NCBI RefSeq assembly: GCF_014654205.1 | Contig: NZ_BNAW01000007.1 | Location: 62,001-126,000, forward strand | Length of the DNA stretch: 64,000 nucleotides | Direction: 5' to 3' | Source of the DNA: Amycolatopsis bullii | Lineage (GTDB): Bacteria > Actinomycetota > Actinomycetes > Mycobacteriales > Pseudonocardiaceae | Shown: one piece after another, positions 57,107 to 64,000 of the stretch | Layout: every line of letters starts with the position of its first letter | How positions within the stretch are numbered: the stretch's first letter is position 1 | Notes under the pieces: model-generated | Database searches by the model: none | Seen by the model: the letters and a program-made list of their open reading frames with translations, nothing else | Told to the model about the DNA's origin: nothing | Translations under genes and position numbers: made by a program

Positions 57107-58351
57107 ATGCGGGTGGGCGAGGCGAACTGGGCCGGGAACCTGACTTACGGCGCGGATGCGGTGACGACCCCGCGGACGGTCGGTGAAGTGCAGGAGGCCG
57201 TCGCGGCCGCGGCGCACGTCAAGGCCCTCGGCAGCCGGCACTGCTTCAACGACATCGCGGACTCCCCGGGCGGGCTTCTGCTGGACCTGCGTGCGCTCGA
57301 CGCCGGAGTCGAGATCGGCGACGGCACCGTGACGGTCGGCGGATCGGCTCGCTACGGCGATTTCGCGCAGCAGCTGCACGACGCGGGCTTCGCGCTGCCG
57401 AACCTCGCCTCGCTGCCGCACATCACGGTGGCGGGCAGCGTCGCGACCGGCACGCACGGCTCCGGGCGGCGGCAGCCGGGGCTCGCCGCGGCCGTCTCCG
57501 GCATCGAGCTGGTCACCGCGGACGGTTCGCTGAAGACCTTCACCCGGGCCGACGCCGAGTTCCCCGGCCTGGTCGTCGGGCTCGGCGCGTTCGGCGTCGT
57601 CACCCGGCTGACCCTCGACGTGGTCCCGGCGTTCGACGTCCGCCAAGACGTCTTCGACGCCCTGCCGTGGGAAGCCGCCTACGAGCAGTTCGACGAAATC
57701 GAAGACGTCGGCTACAGCGTCAGCATGTTCACGAACTGGGTGAACGACGCGATCGACCAGGTGTGGGTCAAGAGCCGCGTCGACGATTTCACCGAGCGCG
57801 CCGGGCTGTTCGGCGCGGTTCCCGCGGACGGGCCGCGCCACCCGGCACACGCCGCCGGCGTCCCGGCGGACAACTGCACGCCGCAGCGAGGGGTGCCGGG
57901 CCCGTGGCACGCGCGGCTCCCGCACTTCGCCTTGGCGTTCACCCCGAGCGTCGGGGACGAGCTGCAGTCGGAGTACTTCGTGCCCTACGCCGACGCGGTG
58001 GCCGCGATCCGGGCGGTCCGCGAGATCGGCGACCTCGTCGCGCCGCTGCTGCTGGTTTCGGAAATCCGCGCGATCGCGGGCGACGACCTCTGGCTCAGCC
58101 CGTGCCACGGCGGCGACCGGGTGGCCCTGCACTTCACCTGGCAGCCGCGGCAGCCCGAGGTCGAGGCGGTGCTCCCGGTGCTCGAGGAGCGCCTGGCCCC
58201 GTTCGGCGCGCGCCCGCACTGGGGCAAGCTGTTCCACGGCGTCCCGGGCGAGTACCCGCGGCTGGCCGGCTTCCGGGCGCTGGCGGACCGGCTGGACCCG
58301 CAGGGCAAGTTCCGCAACCCCTTCCTGAGCCGCACCGTCTTCGGCGCCTGA
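57107..58351 (+). CDS. FAD-linked alditol oxidase
   Basis: A 414-residue flavoprotein of the AldO/xylitol-oxidase type, normally about 415 residues. H45 in GSRHCFND corresponds to the His that carries covalently bound FAD. ITVAGSVATGTHGSG and the C-terminal DPQGKFRNPFL are family features. It oxidises sugar alcohols such as xylitol, sorbitol or glycerol at C1 with oxygen, giving aldose and hydrogen peroxide. The ATG follows GGAAGGAC. Substrate preference is not readable here. The surrounding pentose and glycerol genes make a polyol role sensible. Confidence 0.88.
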   Translation: MRVGEANWAGNLTYGADAVTTPRTVGEVQEAVAAAAHVKALGSRHCFNDIADSPGGLLLDLRALDAGVEIGDGTVTVGGSARYGDFAQQLHDAGFALPNLASLPHITVAGSVATGTHGSGRRQPGLAAAVSGIELVTADGSLKTFTRADAEFPGLVVGLGAFGVVTRLTLDVVPAFDVRQDVFDALPWEAAYEQFDEIEDVGYSVSMFTNWVNDAIDQVWVKSRVDDFTERAGLFGAVPADGPRHPAHAAGVPADNCTPQRGVPGPWHARLPHFALAFTPSVGDELQSEYFVPYADAVAAIRAVREIGDLVAPLLLVSEIRAIAGDDLWLSPCHGGDRVALHFTWQPRQPEVEAVLPVLEERLAPFGARPHWGKLFHGVPGEYPRLAGFRALADRLDPQGKFRNPFLSRTVFGA

Positions 58352-58364
58352 CCACCCGGCGCGG

Positions 58365-58409
58365 TGAATGACTCATTCCTGGCGTCCGACGCCGGGAATG
58401 AGTCATTCA
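58365..58409. terminator. 22-bp palindrome, second copy of the TGAATGACTCATTC element
   Basis: The arms 58365-58386 and 58388-58409 pair around one base with a single T-G wobble. The sequence is almost the same as at 35099-35151. Its right arm covers the last codons and stop of the converging LacI-4 gene, so the element is both coding and terminator. Confidence 0.8.
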
Positions 58410-59395
58410 TGACCCTTGACGGGCGGGGCCGTCGTGGCGCGGACGATGAGGTGGGTGTCCAGCATCTGTGTCGTGTGCTCGTCGGCCTCGCCGTCGAGCA
58501 GGCCCAGCAGGATCGTCACCGCCGCGCGGCCGGCCGCCTCCGTCGGCATCGCGATCGTCGTCAGCGGGGGCGCCGAGATCGCCGCGAAGACCAGGTCGTC
58601 GAAGCCCACCAGGCTGATTTCGTCCGGCACCGGCACCCCGCGCGCGTTCAGCCGTGCCAGCGCGCCGAAGGCGACCAGGTCGTTGTAGGCCACGATCGCC
58701 GTCACGTCGGCCGCCAGCGCCAGGTCCGCGCCCTGCAGGCCGCCCTCGAACACCGGCGGGAACGGGCCGAACTCGACGACGTCCGTGCCGTGCTTCCGCG
58801 CGGTCTCCGCCAGGCCCTGCCGGCGCGCCCGGTTCGCCCACGACGCCCGCGGGCCGCCCAGGTAGGCACACCGGCGGTGGCCCAGCGCGGCCAGGTGCTC
58901 GATCGCCTGCCGCATCCCGTCCGCGGCGTCCATCACGATCGACGGGATCCCGGGCACCTCCCGGTTCAGCAGCACCAGGGTCGTCTGGCCGGCGAGCGCG
59001 CGCAACTGGTCGTCGGTCATGCTCGGGCTGCACAGCACCACGCCGTCGACCTGCTTGGCCATCCGCCGGACGAGGTTCTGCTCCATCGCCGGGTCCTCGT
59101 CGCTGTTGGCGAACAGCACCGCGATGTCGTCCTGGCGCGCACGGGCCTGGACGCCGTTGAGCACGCCGGTGAAGAACGGGTTGCCCAGGTCGGAGACCAC
59201 GATCCCGATGTGCCCGGTGCGGACCGCGGGCCCCGGCTGCGGCGCGCCGGCCGCGTGGTAGCCCAGCTCGTGCGCCGCGGCCAGCACCCGGGTGCGGGTC
59301 TGCTGGCGGACCAGGTCCGGGGACGTGAACGCCCGCGAGACGGTCGAGATCGACACGTTGGCCCGGCGGGCGACGTCGTGAATCGTCACGGTCAC
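58403..59395 (-). CDS. LacI-family repressor LacI-4
   Basis: A 330-residue repressor with the HTH at the very N-terminus (TIHDVARRANVSISTVSRAF). The effector domain follows with GIVVSDLGNPFFTGVL, LLNREVPG and LVGFDDLVFA. It is not closely related to LacI-1 to LacI-3. The GTG at 59395 has GAGGAG five bases upstream. It is divergent from a Gfo/Idh/MocA oxidoreductase and close to a MalEFG-type importer. Operator-like sites with AGCGYT cores lie in both promoter regions, so it probably controls the cluster. Its stop codon is inside a shared palindrome. Confidence 0.9.
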   Translation of the reverse strand: MTVTIHDVARRANVSISTVSRAFTSPDLVRQQTRTRVLAAAHELGYHAAGAPQPGPAVRTGHIGIVVSDLGNPFFTGVLNGVQARARQDDIAVLFANSDEDPAMEQNLVRRMAKQVDGVVLCSPSMTDDQLRALAGQTTLVLLNREVPGIPSIVMDAADGMRQAIEHLAALGHRRCAYLGGPRASWANRARRQGLAETARKHGTDVVEFGPFPPVFEGGLQGADLALAADVTAIVAYNDLVAFGALARLNARGVPVPDEISLVGFDDLVFAAISAPPLTTIAMPTEAAGRAAVTILLGLLDGEADEHTTQMLDTHLIVRATTAPPVKGHE

Positions 59396-59437
59396 GGCTA
59401 CTCCTCGGCAGGCTCCCCGCAACATCATGGAAACGCC

Positions 59438-59517
59438 TGAGAGCGTTGTCAACAAATCCTGCAAACCGGTGGTCATGACTTGCAGCCGATGGCGGTCCAT
59501 TCCAGTAAGCGCTATCT
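59438..59517. promoter_or_regulatory. LacI-4 operator pair in the divergent region
   Basis: TGAGAGCGTTGTCA (59438-59451) and AGTAAGCGCTATCT (59504-59517) share an AGCGYT core with flanking (n)TC. Matching sites stand at 60942 and 61065 before the transporter operon. Another palindrome, GACACCGGTGTC (59562-59573), lies nearer the oxidoreductase. Confidence 0.55.
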
Positions 59518-59580
59518 CGAAACACGGAGACCGTTCGGAGCATCGCGCCTTCGACGATTTCGACACCGGTGTCCTGATGA

Positions 59581-59610
59581 TTGACACGTTTGTCGCGCAC
59601 ACCCTACGGT
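59581..59610 (+). promoter_or_regulatory. Promoter of the Gfo/Idh/MocA oxidoreductase
   Basis: TTGACA (59581-59586), 18 bases, TACGGT (59605-59610). The spacer contains GCGCAC and the layout closely copies the promoter at 61027. Confidence 0.6.
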
Positions 59611-59694
59611 GGCGACCGGAAGTTTCTCCCAACGCCTGACCCATTCGTCAGTTCCGCGCGGGCCGCCACTGGGGGCCCCGCCGATCGGAGATCC

Positions 59695-60891
59695 ATGTCG
59701 GGGAGCCGGAGCCGCACCGTGGCGGACCCGCCGAGGCTGGCGGTCGTCGGCACGTCCGGCTACGCGTTCAGCTACCTGCACCGCGCGCGGATCCTGCACG
59801 ACGAAGGGCTGGTCCGGTTCGCCGGCATGGCCGACATCCGGCCCCCGTCGGCCGCCGCCGGTGCGCTGCTGCCGCCGGGCGGCACCGCGCATTCGAGTGT
59901 CGAGGACCTCCTCCGCCGCTGCCGCCCCGACATCACCGTCGTCGCGACACCACCGCACGCGCACGTCCAAACCGGCGCCGCGGTGCTGCGCGCGGGCAGC
60001 GACCTGCTGCTCGAGACCCCGCCGGTGCTCGACCTCGACGGCTTCACCACGCTGTCGCGGCTGGCGGCGGAGTCCGGAGCGGCCTGCCAGACCGGGTTCC
60101 AGAGCTTCGGCTCCCCGGTGCTGCCCGTCCTGCGGGCGGCGATCGCGGACGGCAAGCTCGGCGAAATCGTCGGCGTCGGCGCGGCCGGGGCGTGGATCCG
60201 CACCGATGCCTACTACCGCCGCAACCCGTGGGCCGGCCGCCGCTGGCTCGACGGCGAGGCCGTCGTCGACGGCGCCCTGACCAACCCGTTCTCCCACGCC
60301 GTGGCCACCGCGCTGCTGGTCGGCGGGGTCGCCGGGCGCGACCCGGCGGAGATCGCCCTCGAGCTCTACGGCACCCGCGACATCGAGGCCGACGACACCG
60401 CGTGTCTGCGGATCCGGTTCGGCGACGGGCCCGAAATCGTCGTCGCCGCCTCGCTGTGCGCCGAACAGGACCACGAGCCCTACGTCGTGGTGCACGGCGA
60501 GCGCGGGCGCGCGAAGTTCTGGTACAAGAGCCACCGCCTCGAAATCGACGACGAGCGGTGCCACCTCGGCGAACCGGCCGACCTGCTGCGCAATCTGATC
60601 GCCCACCACCTCGATCCGGCCGGGGTGCCGCTGCTCGCGCCGCTGTCCGGGACCCGGGCCTTCGCCTCGGTGGTTGAAGCGGTGCGCGACGCGCCGTCGC
60701 CGTCGCGGATCCCGGCGGGCTGGATCCGCACGGTCGGCGAAGGGGCGAGCCGGCACCCGGTCGTGCGGGGGATCGGCGAGGAGGTCGCCGTCGCCGCGGA
60801 CCGGCTCGCGCTGTTCTCGGAGATCGGCGTCCCGTGGGCGAACGCCGCCCGGCGGCGAACGGGCGGTGCGGCCGCCGAACGCACCGGCTAG
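59695..60891 (+). CDS. Gfo/Idh/MocA-family oxidoreductase
   Basis: A 398-residue protein with an N-terminal Rossmann domain (LAVVGTSGYAFSYLHRARIL, near 15-35) and a C-terminal alpha/beta domain. The usual catalytic EKP motif reads ETPP here, so the Lys is missing, while a D-x6-H in DGALTNPFSH is kept. It may bind NAD(P) and a sugar but have altered or no dehydrogenase activity. The ATG at 59695 follows CGGAG. It is divergent from LacI-4 and upstream of the MalEFG importer, which suggests a step in use of the imported sugar. Confidence 0.82.
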   Translation: MSGSRSRTVADPPRLAVVGTSGYAFSYLHRARILHDEGLVRFAGMADIRPPSAAAGALLPPGGTAHSSVEDLLRRCRPDITVVATPPHAHVQTGAAVLRAGSDLLLETPPVLDLDGFTTLSRLAAESGAACQTGFQSFGSPVLPVLRAAIADGKLGEIVGVGAAGAWIRTDAYYRRNPWAGRRWLDGEAVVDGALTNPFSHAVATALLVGGVAGRDPAEIALELYGTRDIEADDTACLRIRFGDGPEIVVAASLCAEQDHEPYVVVHGERGRAKFWYKSHRLEIDDERCHLGEPADLLRNLIAHHLDPAGVPLLAPLSGTRAFASVVEAVRDAPSPSRIPAGWIRTVGEGASRHPVVRGIGEEVAVAADRLALFSEIGVPWANAARRRTGGAAAERTG

Positions 60892-60941
60892 CGGCCACCG
60901 GTGCTCATCGCGCTGACGGCCCGGCCATCGACCCGGTTCCG

Positions 60942-60953
60942 GTAAGCGCTTTC
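60942..60953. promoter_or_regulatory. Distal LacI-type site upstream of the importer
   Basis: GTAAGCGCTTTC matches the distal site at 59505 (GTAAGCGCTATC). It lies about 85 bases before the -35 of the importer promoter, so looping with 61065 is possible. Confidence 0.5.
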
Positions 60954-61026
60954 TTACGCTGCCCGCGTTCAGCCCGCTGAATGCTGAAAGTGTTGCTGCA
61001 CAAGGGCTACTGTTCCGAATTGGCCG

Positions 61027-61078
61027 TTGACACCGGTGTGGCGCACTGCCTACCGTGAGCGCGCTGACAGCGTTTTCA
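61027..61078 (+). promoter_or_regulatory. Importer promoter and proximal LacI operator
   Basis: A consensus TTGACA (61027-61032), 18 bases and TACCGT (61051-61056) lead to a start near 61063. TGACAGCGTTTTCA (61065-61078) follows at once, the classic place for repression. The operator resembles the one at 59438. Confidence 0.65.
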
Positions 61079-61112
61079 GAAAAGTGCTGACACGCTGAGG
61101 ACGGAGAGTTCG

Positions 61113-62405
61113 ATGGGGCGGACAACTGAGCGCAGGACCAGAAGGCGGGGTGCCGCCGCGCTGGCCGTGGTGGTCCCGCTGCTGCTGACCGGGGTGGCCG
61201 CCTGCGGCTCGGACTCCGGTGGCGGCGGCGACGTGACCATCAATTTCGTGTGGTGGGGCAGCGAAGGGCGGGCGAACCTGACGAAGAAGGCCGTCGAGCT
61301 CTTCCAGCAGAAGAACCCGAACATCAAGGTGCAGACGTCGTTCTCGGCGTACGCGGCCTACTGGGAGAAGCTGGCGACGCAGACGGCCGGGGGCAAGCCA
61401 CCGGACGTGCTCAACGTCGACAGCCGCTACCTGGCCGAGTACGGCGGCCGGAACGTCCTGGCCGACCTGAACTCCGGCGCGGGCAAGGCGATTTCCCTCG
61501 CCGACGTCAATCCGGAGCTGGCGGCCACCGGCGTCTACCAGGGCAAGCGGTACGCGGTGCCGTGGGCGCAGAACACGCCGGCGATGATCTACGACCCGGC
61601 GGCGTTCACCGCGGCCGGTGCCGACCCGGCCAAGGGGCTGACCTGGGACTCCTACGCCGAGGCGGCGCAGAAGGTGAGCTCGGCGGGCTCGGCGCGCGGG
61701 GTGACCGACTTCGGCATCCTCGACACGACCCTGGAGATCTGGCTGCGCCAGCAGGGCAAGCAGTTCTACACCCCCGAGGGCAAGCTCGGCTTCACCGCCG
61801 ACGACCTGCGCCGCTACTGGCAGCTGGCGAGCAGGTTCCGCGACACGAAGGCCGCCTCGCCCGCCGACGTCACGGCGTCCTACAACACCTCGCCCGAGCA
61901 GGCGCCGCTGGGCAAGAAGCTGACCAGCTCGGAGTTCGCCTACGACAACCTGCTGCCGGCGTATGCGAAGGCGAACGGCAAGCCGCTGAACGTGGCGCCC
62001 TACCCGAGCGGCGCGAACGGCGACACCGGGCAGTACCGGCGGCCGTCGATGTTCCTCTCCGTGTCCGCGCGCAGCCAGCAGCAGGAGGCGGCGGCGAAGC
62101 TCGTGAACTTCCTGATCAACGACCCGGAGGTCGGCAGGATCGTCGGCACCGACCGCGGCCTCGCGCCGAACCTCAAGGTCCGCGCGCAGCTGGCAGCCGA
62201 CGCGAAGGGCAACGACAAAACCCTCTACGACTACGAAGCCGCGCTCGAACCGAAGCTCGGCGCCGCGCCGCCGGTGCCGCCGAAGGGCGCCGGCGCGATC
62301 CAGAAGCTGCTCCAGCGCACGTACGAAGAGGTCGCCTTCGGCCGGATGAGCATCGACGACGCGGTCAACCGGTTCATGACCGAAGCCCAGAAGGGACTGT
62401 CGTAG
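61113..62405 (+). CDS. MalE-type sugar-binding lipoprotein
   Basis: A 430-residue extracytoplasmic receptor of ABC family CUT1. The lipobox GVAAC near residue 31 is followed by a Gly-rich linker, then VTINFVWWGSEGRANLTKK. The C-terminal half has QYRRPSMFLSVSARSQQQEAAAKLVNFL, typical of oligosaccharide receptors. It delivers an unknown sugar to the two permeases behind it. The GGAGAG site before the ATG is clear. No ATPase is seen before the window ends, as is common for CUT1 systems that share MsiK. Confidence 0.92.
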   Translation: MGRTTERRTRRRGAAALAVVVPLLLTGVAACGSDSGGGGDVTINFVWWGSEGRANLTKKAVELFQQKNPNIKVQTSFSAYAAYWEKLATQTAGGKPPDVLNVDSRYLAEYGGRNVLADLNSGAGKAISLADVNPELAATGVYQGKRYAVPWAQNTPAMIYDPAAFTAAGADPAKGLTWDSYAEAAQKVSSAGSARGVTDFGILDTTLEIWLRQQGKQFYTPEGKLGFTADDLRRYWQLASRFRDTKAASPADVTASYNTSPEQAPLGKKLTSSEFAYDNLLPAYAKANGKPLNVAPYPSGANGDTGQYRRPSMFLSVSARSQQQEAAAKLVNFLINDPEVGRIVGTDRGLAPNLKVRAQLAADAKGNDKTLYDYEAALEPKLGAAPPVPPKGAGAIQKLLQRTYEEVAFGRMSIDDAVNRFMTEAQKGLS

Positions 62406-62408
62406 CCG

Positions 62409-63392
62409 ATGACGACCCTGCGCACGCCGGATCCGCCGGTCGCGCCCCCGGCGCCCGCCGCGCGCGGCCGCCGGGGCCGTCCGGCCGGGCGCCGCCGCAA
62501 GAGCCAGCCGGAGGCGTTCGCCTTCCTGACGCCGTGGCTGCTCGGCGCGGTGGCGCTGACCGTCGGCCCGATGGTGGTCTCGCTGTACCTGTCGTTCACC
62601 GACTACGACATGTTCACGTCGCCGAAGTGGGTCGGGTTCGGCAACTTCACCCACATGTTCACCGGCGACGACCGCTACCTGCAGTCGGTCAAGGTCACGC
62701 TGATCTACGTGCTGGTCTCGGTGCCGCTGAAGCTCACGGTGTCCCTGCTGGTGGCCATGCTGCTCAACACCCGCCGCGGGGCGAACGGCTTCTACCGGGC
62801 GGCGTTCTACGCGCCTTCGCTGCTCGGCGCGAGCGTCGCGGCGGCGCTCGTGTGGCGGGCGCTGTTCATGGGCGGCGGCCCGGTGAACGAGCTGCTGGCG
62901 TTCTTCGGCTGGCACACGCCGAGCTGGGTCGACGATCCGCAGTTCAGCCTCGCCTCGATCGTGCTGCTCGGGGTCTGGCAGTTCGGCGCGCCGATGGTGA
63001 TCTTCCTGGCCGGGCTCAAGCAGATCCCGGCGGAGCTGCACGAGGCGGCGGCGATCGACGGCGCGGGCGCGTTCCGCCGGTTCCGGCACATCACGCTGCC
63101 CATGCTGTCGCCGGTGATCTTCTTCAACCTGGTGATGGAGGCGATCCACGCCTTCCAGGCGTTCACCCCGGCGTTCGTCATCGGCGGCGGCCGTGGCGGC
63201 CCGGCCGACGCGGACCTGTTCTACACGCTCTACCTGTTCGAGGTCGGCTTCCAGGACTTCCGGATGGGCTACGCGTCGGCGATGGCCTGGGTGCTGCTGG
63301 TGGTCATCGCGATCGTGACGGCCATCGTGTTCCGGACCGCGAAGCTCTGGGTGTTCTACGACGACGTAGAGAGCACAGGGGAGAGGAAATGA
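62409..63392 (+). CDS. Sugar ABC permease (MalF-type)
   Basis: A 327-residue membrane protein with a basic, Arg/Pro-rich N-terminus and six helices. The EAA loop reads ELHEAAAIDGAGAFRRFRHI, which contacts the ATPase. It begins three bases after the receptor stop and its own stop overlaps the next start (ATGA), so all three genes are co-transcribed. Confidence 0.93.
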   Translation: MTTLRTPDPPVAPPAPAARGRRGRPAGRRRKSQPEAFAFLTPWLLGAVALTVGPMVVSLYLSFTDYDMFTSPKWVGFGNFTHMFTGDDRYLQSVKVTLIYVLVSVPLKLTVSLLVAMLLNTRRGANGFYRAAFYAPSLLGASVAAALVWRALFMGGGPVNELLAFFGWHTPSWVDDPQFSLASIVLLGVWQFGAPMVIFLAGLKQIPAELHEAAAIDGAGAFRRFRHITLPMLSPVIFFNLVMEAIHAFQAFTPAFVIGGGRGGPADADLFYTLYLFEVGFQDFRMGYASAMAWVLLVVIAIVTAIVFRTAKLWVFYDDVESTGERK

Positions 63393-64000
63393 CGGTGCTG
63401 CCGCGGAGCGCCCGCTCGGTGGGCTGGCACGTGCTGTGCCTGGTCATCGTGGCCGTCGTGCTCTACCCGCTGGTGTGGCTGGCGTTCGCGTCGGTCAAGC
63501 CGCCGGACGAGATCCTCTCCCGGCTGGCGCTGCTGCCCACCCGGTTCGTCTTCGACGGCTACACGAAGGGCTGGGAAGGAGCGGCGGGCGTCGGGTTCGG
63601 CCGCTTCTTCTTGAACTCGTTCCTGGTGGCCGGGCTGTCGGTGGCGGCGAACGTGCTGTCGTGCTCACTGGCCGCGTTCGCGTTCGCCCGGCTGAAGTTC
63701 CGGTTCCGCGGCGCGCTGTTCGCCTTCATGATCACGACGCTGATGCTGCCCTACCACGTCACGCTCATCCCGCAGTACGTGATCTTCCAGCAGGCCGGCC
63801 TGGTCAACACGTTCGTCCCGCTGATCCTGCCGAAGCTGCTGGCCACCGAGGCGTTCTTCGTGTTCCTGATCGTCCAGTTCATGCGGGGCATCCCGCGCGA
63901 GCTCGACGAAGCGGCGATCATCGACGGCTGTTCGGTGTACCGCACCTTCTGGCACGTGGTGCTGCCGCTGTCGAAACCGGCGCTGGTGACGACGTCGATC
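63389..64000 (+). CDS. Sugar ABC permease (MalG-type), partial at window end
   Basis: The first 204 codons of a permease starting MTVLPRSARSVGWHVLC. It has an N-terminal helix, a periplasmic loop (PPDEILSRLALLPTRFV), several further helices and an EAA loop ELDEAAIIDGCSVYRTFW. These are the features of the MalG partner. Family length is about 280 residues, so roughly 75 remain outside the window. The start overlaps the MalF stop by four bases. Confidence 0.92.
   Translation, partial: MTVLPRSARSVGWHVLCLVIVAVVLYPLVWLAFASVKPPDEILSRLALLPTRFVFDGYTKGWEGAAGVGFGRFFLNSFLVAGLSVAANVLSCSLAAFAFARLKFRFRGALFAFMITTLMLPYHVTLIPQYVIFQQAGLVNTFVPLILPKLLATEAFFVFLIVQFMRGIPRELDEAAIIDGCSVYRTFWHVVLPLSKPALVTTSI

Overview
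The window is 64 kb of very GC-rich DNA with frequent GTG starts, ATGA/GTGA gene overlaps, several probable leaderless genes and lipobox or Sec-type secreted proteins. This is the pattern of an actinomycete. Gene content and the style of the intergenic palindromes suggest Pseudonocardiaceae such as Amycolatopsis, but that placement is inference. I see no rRNA, tRNA, insertion sequence, phage gene or CRISPR array. The DNA looks like chromosomal accessory/catabolic territory.

Layout. (1) 0-5 kb: a small unknown gene; a folE/ferredoxin-reductase pair divergent from a cysteine-rich winged-helix regulator; a 9-bp tandem array inside a large terminator; an ECF sigma factor with a membrane partner. 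(2) 5-18 kb: a serine hydrolase, a LacI regulator (LacI-1), a secreted GH35 beta-galactosidase with a LacI-type operator in front, two membrane proteins, a short-chain dehydrogenase, a secreted beta-helix protein, a D,D-carboxypeptidase and a membrane-bound EEP-type phosphatase/nuclease. (3) 17.6-35.1 kb: the centrepiece, a 16-kb L-arabinose/arabinan unit. LacI-2 is followed by an operator, a YtfQRT/YjfF-type furanose importer, a secreted GH51-type arabinofuranosidase with LamG-like repeats, araB-araD-araA and a second, ChvE/GguAB-type sugar importer. (4) 35-40 kb: a DUF1996-type secreted protein, a LacI paralogue that has lost its DNA-binding domain (LacI-3) but sits behind the same operator, a cytochrome P450 and an MFS transporter. 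(5) 40-48 kb: a glycerol locus, with glpF-glpK-glpD divergent from an IclR regulator and a second glycerol kinase fused to a hemerythrin-like domain, then a secreted repeat protein broken by one stop codon. (6) 48-58 kb: a phosphotransferase, a probably leaderless argG with an ARG-box-like site, a quinone oxidoreductase with its TetR regulator, secreted proteins including a papain-like protease, a double-length Lrp protein, a beta-lactamase-fold hydrolase and an alditol oxidase. (7) 58-64 kb: a fourth LacI regulator divergent from a Gfo/Idh/MocA oxidoreductase and a MalEFG-type sugar importer running off the window end.

How the genes work together. The window degrades and imports plant-type sugars. 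Extracellular GH35 and GH51 enzymes release galactose and arabinose. Two different RbsABC-type importers take up the sugars, and AraA, AraB and AraD convert L-arabinose to D-xylulose 5-phosphate. A 14-bp operator, TGTTAnCGnTAACA, recurs at four places (7525, 17606, 18766, 36936) and probably ties LacI-1, LacI-2 and the HTH-less LacI-3 into one regulon. The glycerol cluster and the alditol oxidase add polyol use.

Best candidates for something new are the HTH-less LacI-3 placed under its paralogues' operator, the glycerol kinase-hemerythrin fusion, and the families of near-perfect intergenic palindromes used as terminators or operon punctuation.
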